Made by a program: the position numbers and the translations under genes. A DNA stretch of 55,625 bases from Paenibacillus uliginis N3/975 (GTDB lineage Bacteria; Bacillota; Bacilli; Paenibacillales; Paenibacillaceae): contig NZ_LT840184.1 of the NCBI RefSeq assembly GCF_900177425.1, positions 6,173,233-6,228,857 on the forward strand. Direction: 5' to 3'. Shown piece after piece: positions 23,488-32,200 of this stretch. Every line of letters starts with the position of its first letter. The first letter of the stretch is position 1. The notes beneath the pieces are model-generated. The model was not told the origin of the DNA. It saw only the letters and a program-made list of their open reading frames with translations, and ran no database searches.

Positions 23488-25143
23488 CTAGAGCTTGCCG
23501 TCTGTAACCTTAATAACACTTTCGGCAGGTGAATCCTCTTTTGCAGTTTCATTCCAAGTCGATTCATAAGTCACTGACTTATCTTCTTTATATTCCTGAA
23601 GATCCTCTGTCTTGAATCCCCAAGTGTTAGCAATGAAATCCACTCTCCAGTTACCCTGATTCTCGTCATACAGCAGGCCTGTTTCGCTATAAGCCTCCTG
23701 CATTTCAAGGAATGGTGACGCACCTTCGACATAGGTGGCTGCTTCAATCAAAGGCTTCGTGATGAGTGTCAAATACCATTTACCGCCCCGAAGGTCGAGA
23801 TCAAAGGAACCGATATCAAATACCGTACCTACATAATTGGCCTTGTAAGCATAACCGCTGTCTTTAAACTGATCAATGACGTTTTGAAACACGGCTTTAT
23901 AATTATCTGTTGAAACCGTGAGCTTGCCTGCATCCCCGGATGCAAAAGCGTCCAGATTCTCCTTCGCATGCTTGATAATCGTATCCTTGATCGTCTTTTG
24001 GAAGCTCTCCTGCATTGTAAAATCAAGATCGATATAATCATCCTTTATCGGTACCTCAGCACTTTTCATCGTCCCCCATGGAAAATCGGCCTCCACAGCC
24101 AAGGTCATGGAGCCATCCATAGTGACTGGCCCAAATTCAGGGTTGTCAAAAGGGTTCACCTCTACCTTTTTTCCATTGACATACAAACGCCCCTTCAAAT
24201 CGGCCTGTTCTGAAAAGCGGGTATCCCATCTGACAACCTCACCGTCCAGTCCAAAATATGCACTATAAGACTCTTTCGGATAAAGCAGCTGTACCTCTTT
24301 AGCCTCCTGCAGATCGATAAACTCATTATTGAATCTGGCCTCCAGCTGGTATAACCCAGGTACATAAGGGCCTAGCTTGGTCTTATAATCTGGAGTATTG
24401 GCTACGGCCGCCTGCTGCCCGTTCACAGTGAACACCGTACCTGCGTAATTCGTCTCTACGCTGATGTATACGCCATCGATGGTGAGTGTATAGTTATCAT
24501 AAAAAAGCACTTTACCGCTCTTCTCCAGGTTAACGATACTGTTCAAGCCGAGATTGCCAAATACATCTATTAATTGAGCTTCCTCTGCGGATTTTGCTTC
24601 TGCTGCAGCTGTCTGCTCTTTCAGCGTATTGATGATCTCTTCTTGCTCACCCGGATGCTGGCCCAGATAATTCATGAAACCTGAGATCGACTTCTCGTCG
24701 ATAACCAGATCCTTGTTCTTAGAGGTTAGCAGCTGGGCAACAGCTTTATGATCTTTGGACTCCAGTGCTTTCTCGAACCGTCCGATCAGCCGCTCCTCGG
24801 ATGTGAAGTACTCTCCGACTTTATAACCTCCAAAAAGAGCAGCCAACAAGAGTACGCCCGACAAAATAAATATTTTCTGCTTCCGGCTCATCCGTACAGA
24901 TGCGGCTACAACTTCAGCTTCACGGGATAGACCAGCAGTCGTTCCGATGGAAACAGCGACCGCGCTCTCACTCTGAGCTCCAGCCAAAGAAGAGCAGCCT
25001 TGCCGTTGGGGATCTATCTCATCCTCTGGTAGAGCCTCTTGAGACTTCTTTTCTCCGTCCGCCGGTCTCACCGAGGCACCGCATTCTTTGCAGAACTGAG
25101 CCTGCTCAGATAATGATGTACCACATTCTGTACAAAATCTCAT
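23488..25143 (-). CDS. Zinc-ribbon membrane protein, TcaA-like
   Basis: The 551-residue protein has an N-terminal zinc ribbon (CTECG at 4-8 and CKECG at 17-21), a low-complexity linker, one transmembrane segment (about 93-110, IFILSGVLLLAALFGGYKV) and a large extracytoplasmic part of repeated beta-rich domains. This order matches the TcaA/YvbJ family, linked in staphylococci to cell-envelope stress and glycopeptide susceptibility. The last about 130 residues resemble an NTF2-like fold (LDLRGGKWYLTLITKP, NQGNWRVDFIANTWGF). It follows another zinc-ribbon membrane gene by 24 bases, forming an apparent two-gene operon. The exact role here is unknown. Confidence 0.75.
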   Translation of the reverse strand: MRFCTECGTSLSEQAQFCKECGASVRPADGEKKSQEALPEDEIDPQRQGCSSLAGAQSESAVAVSIGTTAGLSREAEVVAASVRMSRKQKIFILSGVLLLAALFGGYKVGEYFTSEERLIGRFEKALESKDHKAVAQLLTSKNKDLVIDEKSISGFMNYLGQHPGEQEEIINTLKEQTAAAEAKSAEEAQLIDVFGNLGLNSIVNLEKSGKVLFYDNYTLTIDGVYISVETNYAGTVFTVNGQQAAVANTPDYKTKLGPYVPGLYQLEARFNNEFIDLQEAKEVQLLYPKESYSAYFGLDGEVVRWDTRFSEQADLKGRLYVNGKKVEVNPFDNPEFGPVTMDGSMTLAVEADFPWGTMKSAEVPIKDDYIDLDFTMQESFQKTIKDTIIKHAKENLDAFASGDAGKLTVSTDNYKAVFQNVIDQFKDSGYAYKANYVGTVFDIGSFDLDLRGGKWYLTLITKPLIEAATYVEGASPFLEMQEAYSETGLLYDENQGNWRVDFIANTWGFKTEDLQEYKEDKSVTYESTWNETAKEDSPAESVIKVTDGKL

Positions 25144-25167
25144 GTCGTATAAATTCCTCTCACTATT

Positions 25168-26061
25168 TTAAAAACCGAAGAAATTAGATGACCCCAACAT
25201 GGATCCTAGCGAGTCACCCAAAATAAATATCGTAAGGAATACAGCGGCATAAATCAGCAGAATGGAATACAATGTGTCAATTCCACCGGGCGACTCCCGC
25301 TTGTAGCTTAGCGTAATAAGTGCAGGAATTGTAAAGATCGTGCCTAACAACGCGATAGTTATAAACAAATTGCCGATCCCACTTCCCATTAACAGAAAGA
25401 GAAACGCTACTAAAAAAATGACGATAAACGGAATAAGCAGCGTACCGAAACGGGCAATAACTTCCTTCAGACCTACCCTCGGATTCGTTGAAAGCTTTAC
25501 GGCTCCGAATGTGTATACGGCAATCAAAAATATAAACAAGGCCAGCCAAAACACGGGTTTCAGCACAATGTCCACGAACGGACTTCTCATAAACCCACGA
25601 GCTGATCCGAGTGATAAGTACAGCATTAACGGGAGTAATATGGCGAAAATGACCATAGATATGATCCCGTTCAATAACTGCTCACTACCTGTTTTTTGAG
25701 CGACGCGGAGCGGGCTTTTCAAACCGGTAATAAAATAATTGAAATAAATTTTTGAGTTCTGCTTGGCACTTTCCAGATACGGTTTAAGCTGTGAAGATTC
25801 GCTTTCCGCTTGTCGAGACGAAGAATGCTCAGTCGGCGGCGGAGCCGTGAAGGCAGTATGCGGGTTACCCGCTGGTGCTTTAAATGTAACCGTCTCTACT
25901 TCCTTAGGAAATGTTGTTGTCGTGTTCGCTGAACTATGTATCTCTTGGTGTTCATCCGGCTGAACTGTAACCCTTCCCTCTACTTCATATTCAAGCTTGG
26001 ACCCGCATTTCTCACAAAACTTGGCGTCCACATTCTCATGCCCGCAGATCTTACAAACCAT
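25168..26061 (-). CDS. Zinc-ribbon membrane protein, unknown function
   Basis: The 297-residue protein begins MVCKICGHENVDAKFCEKCG, a four-cysteine zinc ribbon. A polar linker follows (to about residue 110), then about six hydrophobic segments, resembling multi-pass Yip1-like or DUF-type zinc-ribbon membrane proteins. Two ATGs adjoin; the second (26061) has the better spacing from GGAGG (seven bases). It is the first gene of the pair with the TcaA-like protein, and the shared zinc-ribbon heads suggest they act together at the envelope; that is inference. Confidence 0.7.
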   Translation of the reverse strand: MVCKICGHENVDAKFCEKCGSKLEYEVEGRVTVQPDEHQEIHSSANTTTTFPKEVETVTFKAPAGNPHTAFTAPPPTEHSSSRQAESESSQLKPYLESAKQNSKIYFNYFITGLKSPLRVAQKTGSEQLLNGIISMVIFAILLPLMLYLSLGSARGFMRSPFVDIVLKPVFWLALFIFLIAVYTFGAVKLSTNPRVGLKEVIARFGTLLIPFIVIFLVAFLFLLMGSGIGNLFITIALLGTIFTIPALITLSYKRESPGGIDTLYSILLIYAAVFLTIFILGDSLGSMLGSSNFFGF

Positions 26062-26393
26062 CATCTTACCTCCTTGTTTGGTTGCACATACTTTTGGATT
26101 CGATAGCAGGGACGAAGAACTGGTTCATCCTGTATACTGCTTATGTACCGGGAATACGAAGTACTTATTATATGTGAGCATGGTATGTTTGCCCTAAGTA
26201 TACATCGTATAACATCCAGAGTATGTGATTCTGGCACTATTTTAGGTACTAGTATAAGTGTGACGGTATATGAATGGAAGCATTTTCTTGTTTACGGCTT
26301 ACATGCCACTCGAAGAGGTATGCTCGAATTTGTTTATACTATATATAAAGATTCTATATGAGATTCGTACTTAACAAAGAAAGGTACTTCCTG
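26062..26393. other. Gap between the zinc-ribbon operon and the glycosylase gene
   Basis: This 332-base divergent intergenic stretch is AT-rich. A TATACT-like -10 occurs at about 26335-26340 on the plus strand without a convincing -35. I saw no gene, repeat or terminator in it. Confidence 0.5.
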
Positions 26394-27074
26394 ATGAATT
26401 CAAATAAAAAAGATACCTCACAGCTCTATGGCCGACCTCTGCCGCCTTCTATTTATACCGCCACCGCACTTGAAGCCGCGCCCAAGCTTCTTGGACAAAC
26501 ACTGGTACGCTGTACCGAGGACGGCGATATCCGGTGCAAAATCGTGGAAACAGAAAGTTACGGAGGCAAAGAAGACAAAGGGTCACACGCATTTGGCGCC
26601 AGACGAACAGCCCGGACGGAGATGATGTTTCAGGCAGGCGGTGCATGTTATGTGTATCTGATCTACGGAATGTATCACTGCGTCAATGTGGTCACCGGTG
26701 ACGAAGATGATCCGCACGCGGTCCTGATTCGGGCCGTAGAGCCTTTGACAGCCCGCGACGCGGAGCTAATGCAGCTATACCGCGGTAAGCTTCCTGCTGG
26801 CAAAGCTGCCAATCTGAGCAACGGGCCTGGTAAGCTGTGCCGTGCTCTCCGTATTGACAAAAGTCTGAACGGCTGCCAACTGAACCGTATGGATGGACCG
26901 TTATATCTTGAACTAGGCGCAGGTACCTCTGGTCTTTCAATTGTTCAGGGACCACGTATTAACATTCCTTATGCGGAAGAGTATGCAGCTAAGCCTTGGC
27001 GTTTTTATATCCAAGAGAACCCGTATGTGTCTGTGATCGATAAGAAAAACGACTATCGACGTACTTCAAAGTAG
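26394..27074 (+). CDS. DNA-3-methyladenine glycosylase (AAG/MPG family)
   Basis: This base-excision repair enzyme removes alkylated and deaminated purines from DNA. The 226-residue protein has the family motifs LGQTLV, IVETESYGGKEDKGSHAFG (with catalytic Glu), the intercalating-Tyr region ACYVYLIYGMYHCVN, and LSNGPGKLCRAL. The ATG at 26394 has GAAAGG nine bases upstream and gives the usual N-terminus. The last six codons (YRRTSK) and the stop lie inside a 42-bp sequence repeated at 55394-55435, so the C-terminus may have been re-written by a repeat. It precedes the cad operon but is likely a separate transcript. Confidence 0.9.
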   Translation: MNSNKKDTSQLYGRPLPPSIYTATALEAAPKLLGQTLVRCTEDGDIRCKIVETESYGGKEDKGSHAFGARRTARTEMMFQAGGACYVYLIYGMYHCVNVVTGDEDDPHAVLIRAVEPLTARDAELMQLYRGKLPAGKAANLSNGPGKLCRALRIDKSLNGCQLNRMDGPLYLELGAGTSGLSIVQGPRINIPYAEEYAAKPWRFYIQENPYVSVIDKKNDYRRTSK

Positions 27075-27089
27075 ACAGACCACACTTAG
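27048..27089. repeat. 42-bp dispersed repeat, copy 1
   Basis: The sequence from AACGACTATCGACGTAC to CACTTAG matches 55394-55435 at 37 of 42 positions without gaps. The copy covers the last codons and stop of the glycosylase gene and extends 15 bases beyond. The other copy lies in a non-coding gap near the 5S gene. Confidence 0.75.
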
Positions 27090-27098
27090 TAACAACAA

Positions 27099-27166
27099 TC
27101 AAACCAACGTTTGAATAACGGTTGATTTTGGGTTATATTCAAGATAACAATCAAACTATTGTTTGA
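27099..27166 (+). promoter_or_regulatory. cadCA promoter with two CadC operators
   Basis: A strong sigma-A promoter is present: TTGAAT (27111-27116), exactly 17 bases, TATATT (27134-27139). Two palindromes of the same type, TCAAAC-N4-GTTTGA, lie at 27099-27114 (overlapping the -35) and 27151-27166 (just after the start site), 52 bp or about five helical turns apart. The palindrome resembles the inverted repeat bound by S. aureus CadC. Repressor bound at both sites would block the promoter, and metal would release it. Confidence 0.8.
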
Positions 27167-27228
27167 ATATAATGGTTTGTAAATCCGAATAACGAGGTTT
27201 GATGGAACTACAATGGGAGGTAATGAGG

Positions 27229-27618
27229 GTGACTGCCAAAACGGATCTGATATCCTTTGACGAGACACAAGATATATGCGAAACATTTTGTCCCACTGCC
27301 GAGACGGTATCGCAGCTGAAGCAGGCTATATCGGAAGATGACATCATCGGCATGACCGAGATTTTCAAGGCTCTCGCTGACCCTACTCGGGTTAAGGTCG
27401 CATATATGCTGGACCGGGGTGGCGAGCTGTGTGTATGCGATGTAGCAGAGGTGCTTGGGAGCTCTACCGCAACGGCCTCCCACCATCTTCGAACATTGAA
27501 GAATAAGCATATCGCCAAATCACGCAAAGAAGGTAAAAATGTGTTTTATTCCTTAAAGGACGACCATATCCGCACCCTGCTTCATATGACACTGGAGCAT
27601 CAGAAGGAGAAGGTGTAA
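27229..27618 (+). CDS. cadC: ArsR/SmtB-family metal-sensing repressor CadC
   Basis: This 129-residue winged-helix repressor resembles S. aureus CadC, which releases DNA on binding Cd(II), Pb(II) or Zn(II). Both halves of the alpha3N thiolate site are present: N-terminal CETFC and ELCVCD in the recognition region. The alpha5 residues (DDHIRTLLHMTLEH) that bind regulatory zinc are also kept. The helix-turn-helix is around VLGSSTATASHHLRTL. The GTG at 27229 is chosen because GGGAGG lies eight bases upstream; ATG codons at 27202 and 27223 are poorly spaced. It ends two bases before cadA and is preceded by two matching operators. Confidence 0.9.
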   Translation: MTAKTDLISFDETQDICETFCPTAETVSQLKQAISEDDIIGMTEIFKALADPTRVKVAYMLDRGGELCVCDVAEVLGSSTATASHHLRTLKNKHIAKSRKEGKNVFYSLKDDHIRTLLHMTLEHQKEKV

Positions 27619-27620
27619 GC

Positions 27621-29822
27621 ATGAGCACTTATAACGAATCCGCACAGAGCGGCAAAGGAAAAGATGAGAACCAGAAGGAATACCGCGTCCAGGGTCTTTC
27701 CTGTCCAAACTGCACACGTGAAATGCAGGAAGAAATTCAGAAGCTTGAACATGGTCAGAATGCAAAACTGAGCTATAACAGTGGAAAGCTGACTCTTTCA
27801 CCGAATGTAGACCTCCGCCGTGTGGAAGGCATTTTAAAAAGCGACGGGGCCCGTATTATTTACATGTCAGATCATAGTGCCGCCGCAGCTTCAAGCTCTG
27901 ACCACCCACATGGACATAGTCACGACCATAGCCACAGCTCAGGCCGAACTATGAAATGGGTGCTTTCGATTTCGGCTGTCTTTTATCTTCTTACGTTTGT
28001 TTTGGAAAACAATGTACCCGCTCCCGTCATTATTACCTTGTATGCTGCGGCTATGATTCTAAGCGGTTATACCACGTTCCTGCGAGGACTCCGGAACTTG
28101 ACGAAGTTTAAATTTAATATGGATACGCTTATGACTGTGGCACTGATCGGTGCCGTGATCATTGGGGAATGGCGAGAAGCGACACTCGTAGCCATCTTGT
28201 TTGGTCTTAACGAGATGCTCGAAGGTTACGGTATGAACCGTGCCCGCCAATCGATGGAAGCTCTGCTTGCCGCTGCCCCAAAAGAGGCGGAACTGCTCAA
28301 GGACGGTCAGACCGTGCGTGTGCCTATTGCGAGTCTTTCCCCAGGCGACATTGTACGTGTCCGCCCAGGAGAGAAAATCCCTTCCGATGGAGTCATTTCA
28401 CAAGGCACTGGAGCAGTCAATGAGGCCGCCATTACCGGTGAGTCGGTGCCAGTTACCAAGCGGGAAGGCGACACCGTGTTCGGCGGCAGTATCAGTACGG
28501 ACGGCCTGCTGAACATAGAGGTCACCAAAGCCTACGAGGACTCTTCCCTCGCCAAGATTATGCATCTGGTCCAAGAAGCACAGGACAGCAAGACTCCGAC
28601 TGAGCTGTTCATCGATAAGTTCGCTAAATATTACACACCGGCAATCATGATCATTGCTATGGCTGTTGCCGTGATCCCGCCGCTGCTACTTGGCCAACCT
28701 TGGATGACATGGGTGTACCAAGGTCTCTCCATCCTCATTGTCGGTTGTCCCTGTTCTCTGGTGCTCTCATCCCCGATTGCACTGGTTAGCGGTATGACCC
28801 GGTCCGCCCGCAACGGGATTTTGGTCAAAGGCGGCGTTCATATGGAGCAACTCGGAAGGCTCGAAGCCATCGCTTTTGATAAGACCGGTACGCTAACACG
28901 CGGCGAACCTGCTGTGTACGCGGAAACGGTATATGATGAAGAGAAATTTTACGCTATCACAGGCTCTATAGAACAATCTTCCTTGCATCCGTTGGCAAAA
29001 GCAGTCATGAAACACTTGGCTGCGAAGCAGCCGAAAGAGACATTTGCGGAGCCACTGCAGTCCACAGTGTTGCCAGGAGAAGGCGTCCGTGCTGAGGTCG
29101 GCGGAAATCTGTATTGGGTTGGCAGCGAGGAAGTGCTACGTTATGTGCAAGGCGGGCAGGAGAGCGTCATGGCCGCTGTACGTGAAGATATCCGAAAGCT
29201 AAAAGAGCAGGGATATACGATTATCGTGGCAACAGACGAACATTCTGTACTTGGTCTATTCGGTTTGGCTGACGAGATCCGTGCGGAAACACCGGAAGTT
29301 ATTTCTCAGCTGCATGAAGCTGGCATCACGAACACCGTCATGCTTACAGGAGACCACGAGCAATCCGCTCAGTCCATTGCCAAGCAGTCGGGTGTCACAA
29401 GCTTTTTCGCAAGTTTGCTCCCTGAGGAGAAAGTTGCCAAGATCAAAGAGCTGACACGCAAACAAAAGACCGGTATGGTCGGAGACGGTATCAACGATGC
29501 ACCTGCGCTTGCGGCAGCGGATTTAGGGATCGCCATGGGAAAAGGAACAGACAGTGCCATCGAGACTGCCGATGTGGTGTTGATGCAGGATCACCTTGGC
29601 AAGCTTCCGAGCGCAATCCGGACGGCAAGAAAGGTAAACAGCATTATCCGCTGGAATATTGCTATTTCGTTATCGCTGAAGGCCATTGCCCTCCTGCTGA
29701 CGATTCCCGGCCTTCTGACCTTATGGATCGCCATTATTTCCGATATGGGTGCAACGATTCTTGTGACGATTCTCGGACTGACGATCTTGATGGGCAAAGA
29801 CAACACGCCATCTTCATCCTAA
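27621..29822 (+). CDS. cadA: Cd/Zn/Pb-exporting P1B-type ATPase CadA
   Basis: This membrane pump exports divalent soft metals using ATP. The 733-residue protein has a cytoplasmic heavy-metal-associated domain with C28-x2-C31 (GLSCPNCTRE), a histidine-rich stretch at 95-105 (HPHGHSHDHSH), transmembrane metal site C376-P-C378, phosphorylation site D420 in DKTGTLT, the P1B signature H456-P and the hinge GDGIND (621-626). CPC plus the CadC partner favours Cd/Zn/Pb over copper. It follows cadC by two bases with AGAAGGTG as ribosome binding site, and a strong terminator closes the operon. The extra histidine cluster may give zinc preference. Confidence 0.95.
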   Translation: MSTYNESAQSGKGKDENQKEYRVQGLSCPNCTREMQEEIQKLEHGQNAKLSYNSGKLTLSPNVDLRRVEGILKSDGARIIYMSDHSAAAASSSDHPHGHSHDHSHSSGRTMKWVLSISAVFYLLTFVLENNVPAPVIITLYAAAMILSGYTTFLRGLRNLTKFKFNMDTLMTVALIGAVIIGEWREATLVAILFGLNEMLEGYGMNRARQSMEALLAAAPKEAELLKDGQTVRVPIASLSPGDIVRVRPGEKIPSDGVISQGTGAVNEAAITGESVPVTKREGDTVFGGSISTDGLLNIEVTKAYEDSSLAKIMHLVQEAQDSKTPTELFIDKFAKYYTPAIMIIAMAVAVIPPLLLGQPWMTWVYQGLSILIVGCPCSLVLSSPIALVSGMTRSARNGILVKGGVHMEQLGRLEAIAFDKTGTLTRGEPAVYAETVYDEEKFYAITGSIEQSSLHPLAKAVMKHLAAKQPKETFAEPLQSTVLPGEGVRAEVGGNLYWVGSEEVLRYVQGGQESVMAAVREDIRKLKEQGYTIIVATDEHSVLGLFGLADEIRAETPEVISQLHEAGITNTVMLTGDHEQSAQSIAKQSGVTSFFASLLPEEKVAKIKELTRKQKTGMVGDGINDAPALAAADLGIAMGKGTDSAIETADVVLMQDHLGKLPSAIRTARKVNSIIRWNIAISLSLKAIALLLTIPGLLTLWIAIISDMGATILVTILGLTILMGKDNTPSSS

Positions 29823-29840
29823 CAAGTTCCATGCACGCAA

Positions 29841-29884
29841 AAATCCCCTGTTTCTCGGCTTCAAGAGACAGGGGATTTCTTTTG
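29841..29884. terminator. Terminator of cadCA
   Basis: AAATCCCCTGTTTCTC pairs with GAGACAGGGGATTT around GGCTTCAA, followed by CTTTTG. A-rich sequence on the other side means it could also serve the convergent gene at 29916-30728. Confidence 0.8.
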
Positions 29885-29915
29885 CTGTAACTGCGGAATC
29901 GATTCGCATGTGATT

Positions 29916-30728
29916 TTACCGCTTGAATATTACATCCGTTGTGATCGGCAGATGATCGGAAGCCTCCGCATGTATTACACGCTGGTTGGCATGCTGAACA
30001 GCAGGAGACGTCAGAATGTAATCGATAATTTCAGACGGATTAAATACTGGGAACGTGTATGCATCATCAATCCCCTGGAAGCTGTTTACGAATAAGCCGT
30101 TATCTAACAGCAGCTGAATCTCTTCGCTGTCAGGCTCCGCATTAAAATCCCCCGTCAATAAAGCCGGACCGTTTGAGGCAGAAGCTAAATCTATTATTTC
30201 CTGTATCTGAGCCATACGACTCGGGACGTCCAGCCCAAGATGGGTGTTGTACACATCCACATGAATACCCCGTACGTTCACGACAGCATGCAGAACGCCG
30301 CGCTGCTCTTTTCCAAAGCTGCTGAGCAGAATATTCTCCGAATGAAGGATAGGATATTTACTGAGGATGGCTGTGCCGTACTGCCTATTATTCGTCTGTC
30401 CTTCCCCAGACTCCAAATCAAGATTAGCACCGTAGGCATAGTGATAACCAAGTAGGCTCGCTAATTCCTTCGCTTGGTCTTTAAAGTCACTCCGAGCTCC
30501 GTAAAACCGGTCCACTTCCTGAAGGCCTACAATTTCTGCACCGGAATCACGAATGACATCTGCAATTCTGTTCAGGCTTAGCTCTCCATCTATACCGACC
30601 CCATGATGAATGTTGTAAGACATAACGGTAGTACCAACCTCTTTGCCGTACCCTTTTTCCGCTACCTGTGTATCTAATGAGAGCATAGAGACGACCAGCA
30701 AACTAACGACTAATGTAATAACTTTCAT
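29916..30728 (-). CDS. Secreted endonuclease/exonuclease/phosphatase family protein
   Basis: The 270-residue protein begins with an N-terminal hydrophobic segment (MKVITLVVSLLVVSML), so it is secreted or membrane-anchored. The EEP-fold motifs follow in order: MSYNIHHG, IVGLQEVDRF, VYNTHLGLD, LLTGDFNAEPDS, IIDYILTS and SDHLPITTD, with all catalytic Asn/Glu/Asp/His positions present. Family members cleave phosphodiesters in nucleic acids, lipids or inositol phosphates; the substrate cannot be told here, although secreted sphingomyelinase- or DNase-like roles are possible. The ATG at 30728 is supported by AAGGGAG. The gene stands alone, convergent with cadA. Confidence 0.85.
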   Translation of the reverse strand: MKVITLVVSLLVVSMLSLDTQVAEKGYGKEVGTTVMSYNIHHGVGIDGELSLNRIADVIRDSGAEIVGLQEVDRFYGARSDFKDQAKELASLLGYHYAYGANLDLESGEGQTNNRQYGTAILSKYPILHSENILLSSFGKEQRGVLHAVVNVRGIHVDVYNTHLGLDVPSRMAQIQEIIDLASASNGPALLTGDFNAEPDSEEIQLLLDNGLFVNSFQGIDDAYTFPVFNPSEIIDYILTSPAVQHANQRVIHAEASDHLPITTDVIFKR

Positions 30729-30841
30729 GAACGAATCTCCCTTCAAAATGATTCCAAAATATTTATACACTCTTCCTAATTTTCATATATATGGTGCTAT
30801 GCTAACATAAGTCTATGAAATCACAAAAGGAGTGCGACTAA

Positions 30842-32095
30842 TTGAACGAACAGCTCATTACGGAATACTGGATTACTAACCTGCTTCTTGAGAGCGGTTA
30901 TGCTTTTGAAGGCGAAGAGATTGTATCCACTTTAACAGAAAAATGCCATGTGAGAATTAACGCCGGCAAGTTCGCTGAGATTATAACAGCCGAGACTCCT
31001 TTTCACTCCGAACTCCCCTGCTATGATGCTAATGCACAGCTTCTGCTGCCTGCTTTTAGAGAAATGCACATCCACTTGGATAAAACGTACTATGGCGGTC
31101 CGTGGCGAGCTGTTCGTCCAGCACCAAATGGAGTCTTTTCACGGATTGAAGAGGAAAAAGCACTGCTCTCTACCCTGCTTCCAACGGCGAAGGATCGTGC
31201 GGAACAGCTTCTAGAGCTAGTCCTGAACAATGGTTCCACACATGTGCGTACCCATTGTAATATTGAACCGACTACCGGCCTGCGCAATTTAGAAGCTACC
31301 TTGCAAGCATTAGAGTCTTATCAAAATAAATGTACATATGAAATCGTCGCATTCCCTCAGCACGGGCTTTTGCACTCAGTTTCAGTTCCACTTGTACGCG
31401 AAGCATTGAGATCAGGTGCACATCTGGTCGGTGGACTCGATCCTGCTACCGTGGATGGGAATATCGAAGCTTCGCTCGATGCGATGGTACAGCTAGCGGT
31501 TGACGCGAATGCAGATATTGATATGCACTTGCATGATGCCGGTCATCTGGGGATATTTACGATGCGACGCTTAGCTGCCCTTACTCGGGAAATTGGTTGG
31601 CAAGGAAGGGTGACGATCAGTCATGGTTTTGGTCTAGCTGGAGTACCTGCCTCGCTTGTTAGTGAAATAGCAGATCTATTCGCTGAACTAGGGATTACAC
31701 TTGCTACAACAGTTCCGATAGGCACGATGACAATGCCCCTGCCGCTACTCTATGAGCGAGGAGCAAAGGTTGTTATTGGACAAGATAGCATTACAGATCA
31801 CTGGTCGCCGTTTGGTACAGGGGATAATTTAGAGCGTGCAAGCATCTTTGCAGAATGTTACGGCTGGAGAAGCGAACGCAAGCTTGCTGAGGCACTAGGC
31901 TTCATTACAGATGGCTTACTGCCACTAGATCGTAATGGAACCCGCGTATGGCCTGCGGTTGGTGATGAAGCAAGCTGCGTGCTTGTAGCAGCAAGCTGCA
32001 CGGCAGAAGCAGTGGCGAGAAGAGCTCCAAGGAAAGCTGTCATACATAAGGGCAGCGTTGTATCTGGTGAAATCGCACCATCCGAAGATTCCTAA
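30842..32095 (+). CDS. Amidohydrolase of the cytosine deaminase type
   Basis: The 417-residue protein has the metal-binding features of CodA-like amidohydrolases: HIHLDK, THVRTHCNIEP, EIVAFPQHGLL, DMHLHDAGH, TISHGFGL and GQDSITDHWSPFGTGDN. The last segment corresponds to the GHDDVFDPW region of cytosine deaminase and keeps the catalytic aspartate. The substrate could be cytosine, a related pyrimidine or another cyclic amide; no purine or pyrimidine transporter lies beside it to help. The start codon is TTG with AAAGGAG about ten bases upstream. It is monocistronic and divergent from the EEP gene. Confidence 0.8.
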   Translation: MNEQLITEYWITNLLLESGYAFEGEEIVSTLTEKCHVRINAGKFAEIITAETPFHSELPCYDANAQLLLPAFREMHIHLDKTYYGGPWRAVRPAPNGVFSRIEEEKALLSTLLPTAKDRAEQLLELVLNNGSTHVRTHCNIEPTTGLRNLEATLQALESYQNKCTYEIVAFPQHGLLHSVSVPLVREALRSGAHLVGGLDPATVDGNIEASLDAMVQLAVDANADIDMHLHDAGHLGIFTMRRLAALTREIGWQGRVTISHGFGLAGVPASLVSEIADLFAELGITLATTVPIGTMTMPLPLLYERGAKVVIGQDSITDHWSPFGTGDNLERASIFAECYGWRSERKLAEALGFITDGLLPLDRNGTRVWPAVGDEASCVLVAASCTAEAVARRAPRKAVIHKGSVVSGEIAPSEDS

Positions 32096-32200
32096 GGAAG
32101 CAGCGATCGATCTTATGGACACTACTTCAAACCTCGAATATGAAACTTTTCCCATCAAAGAAACGTCTAGTATATATCACTTGTTGTGGAGGTGTATTTA

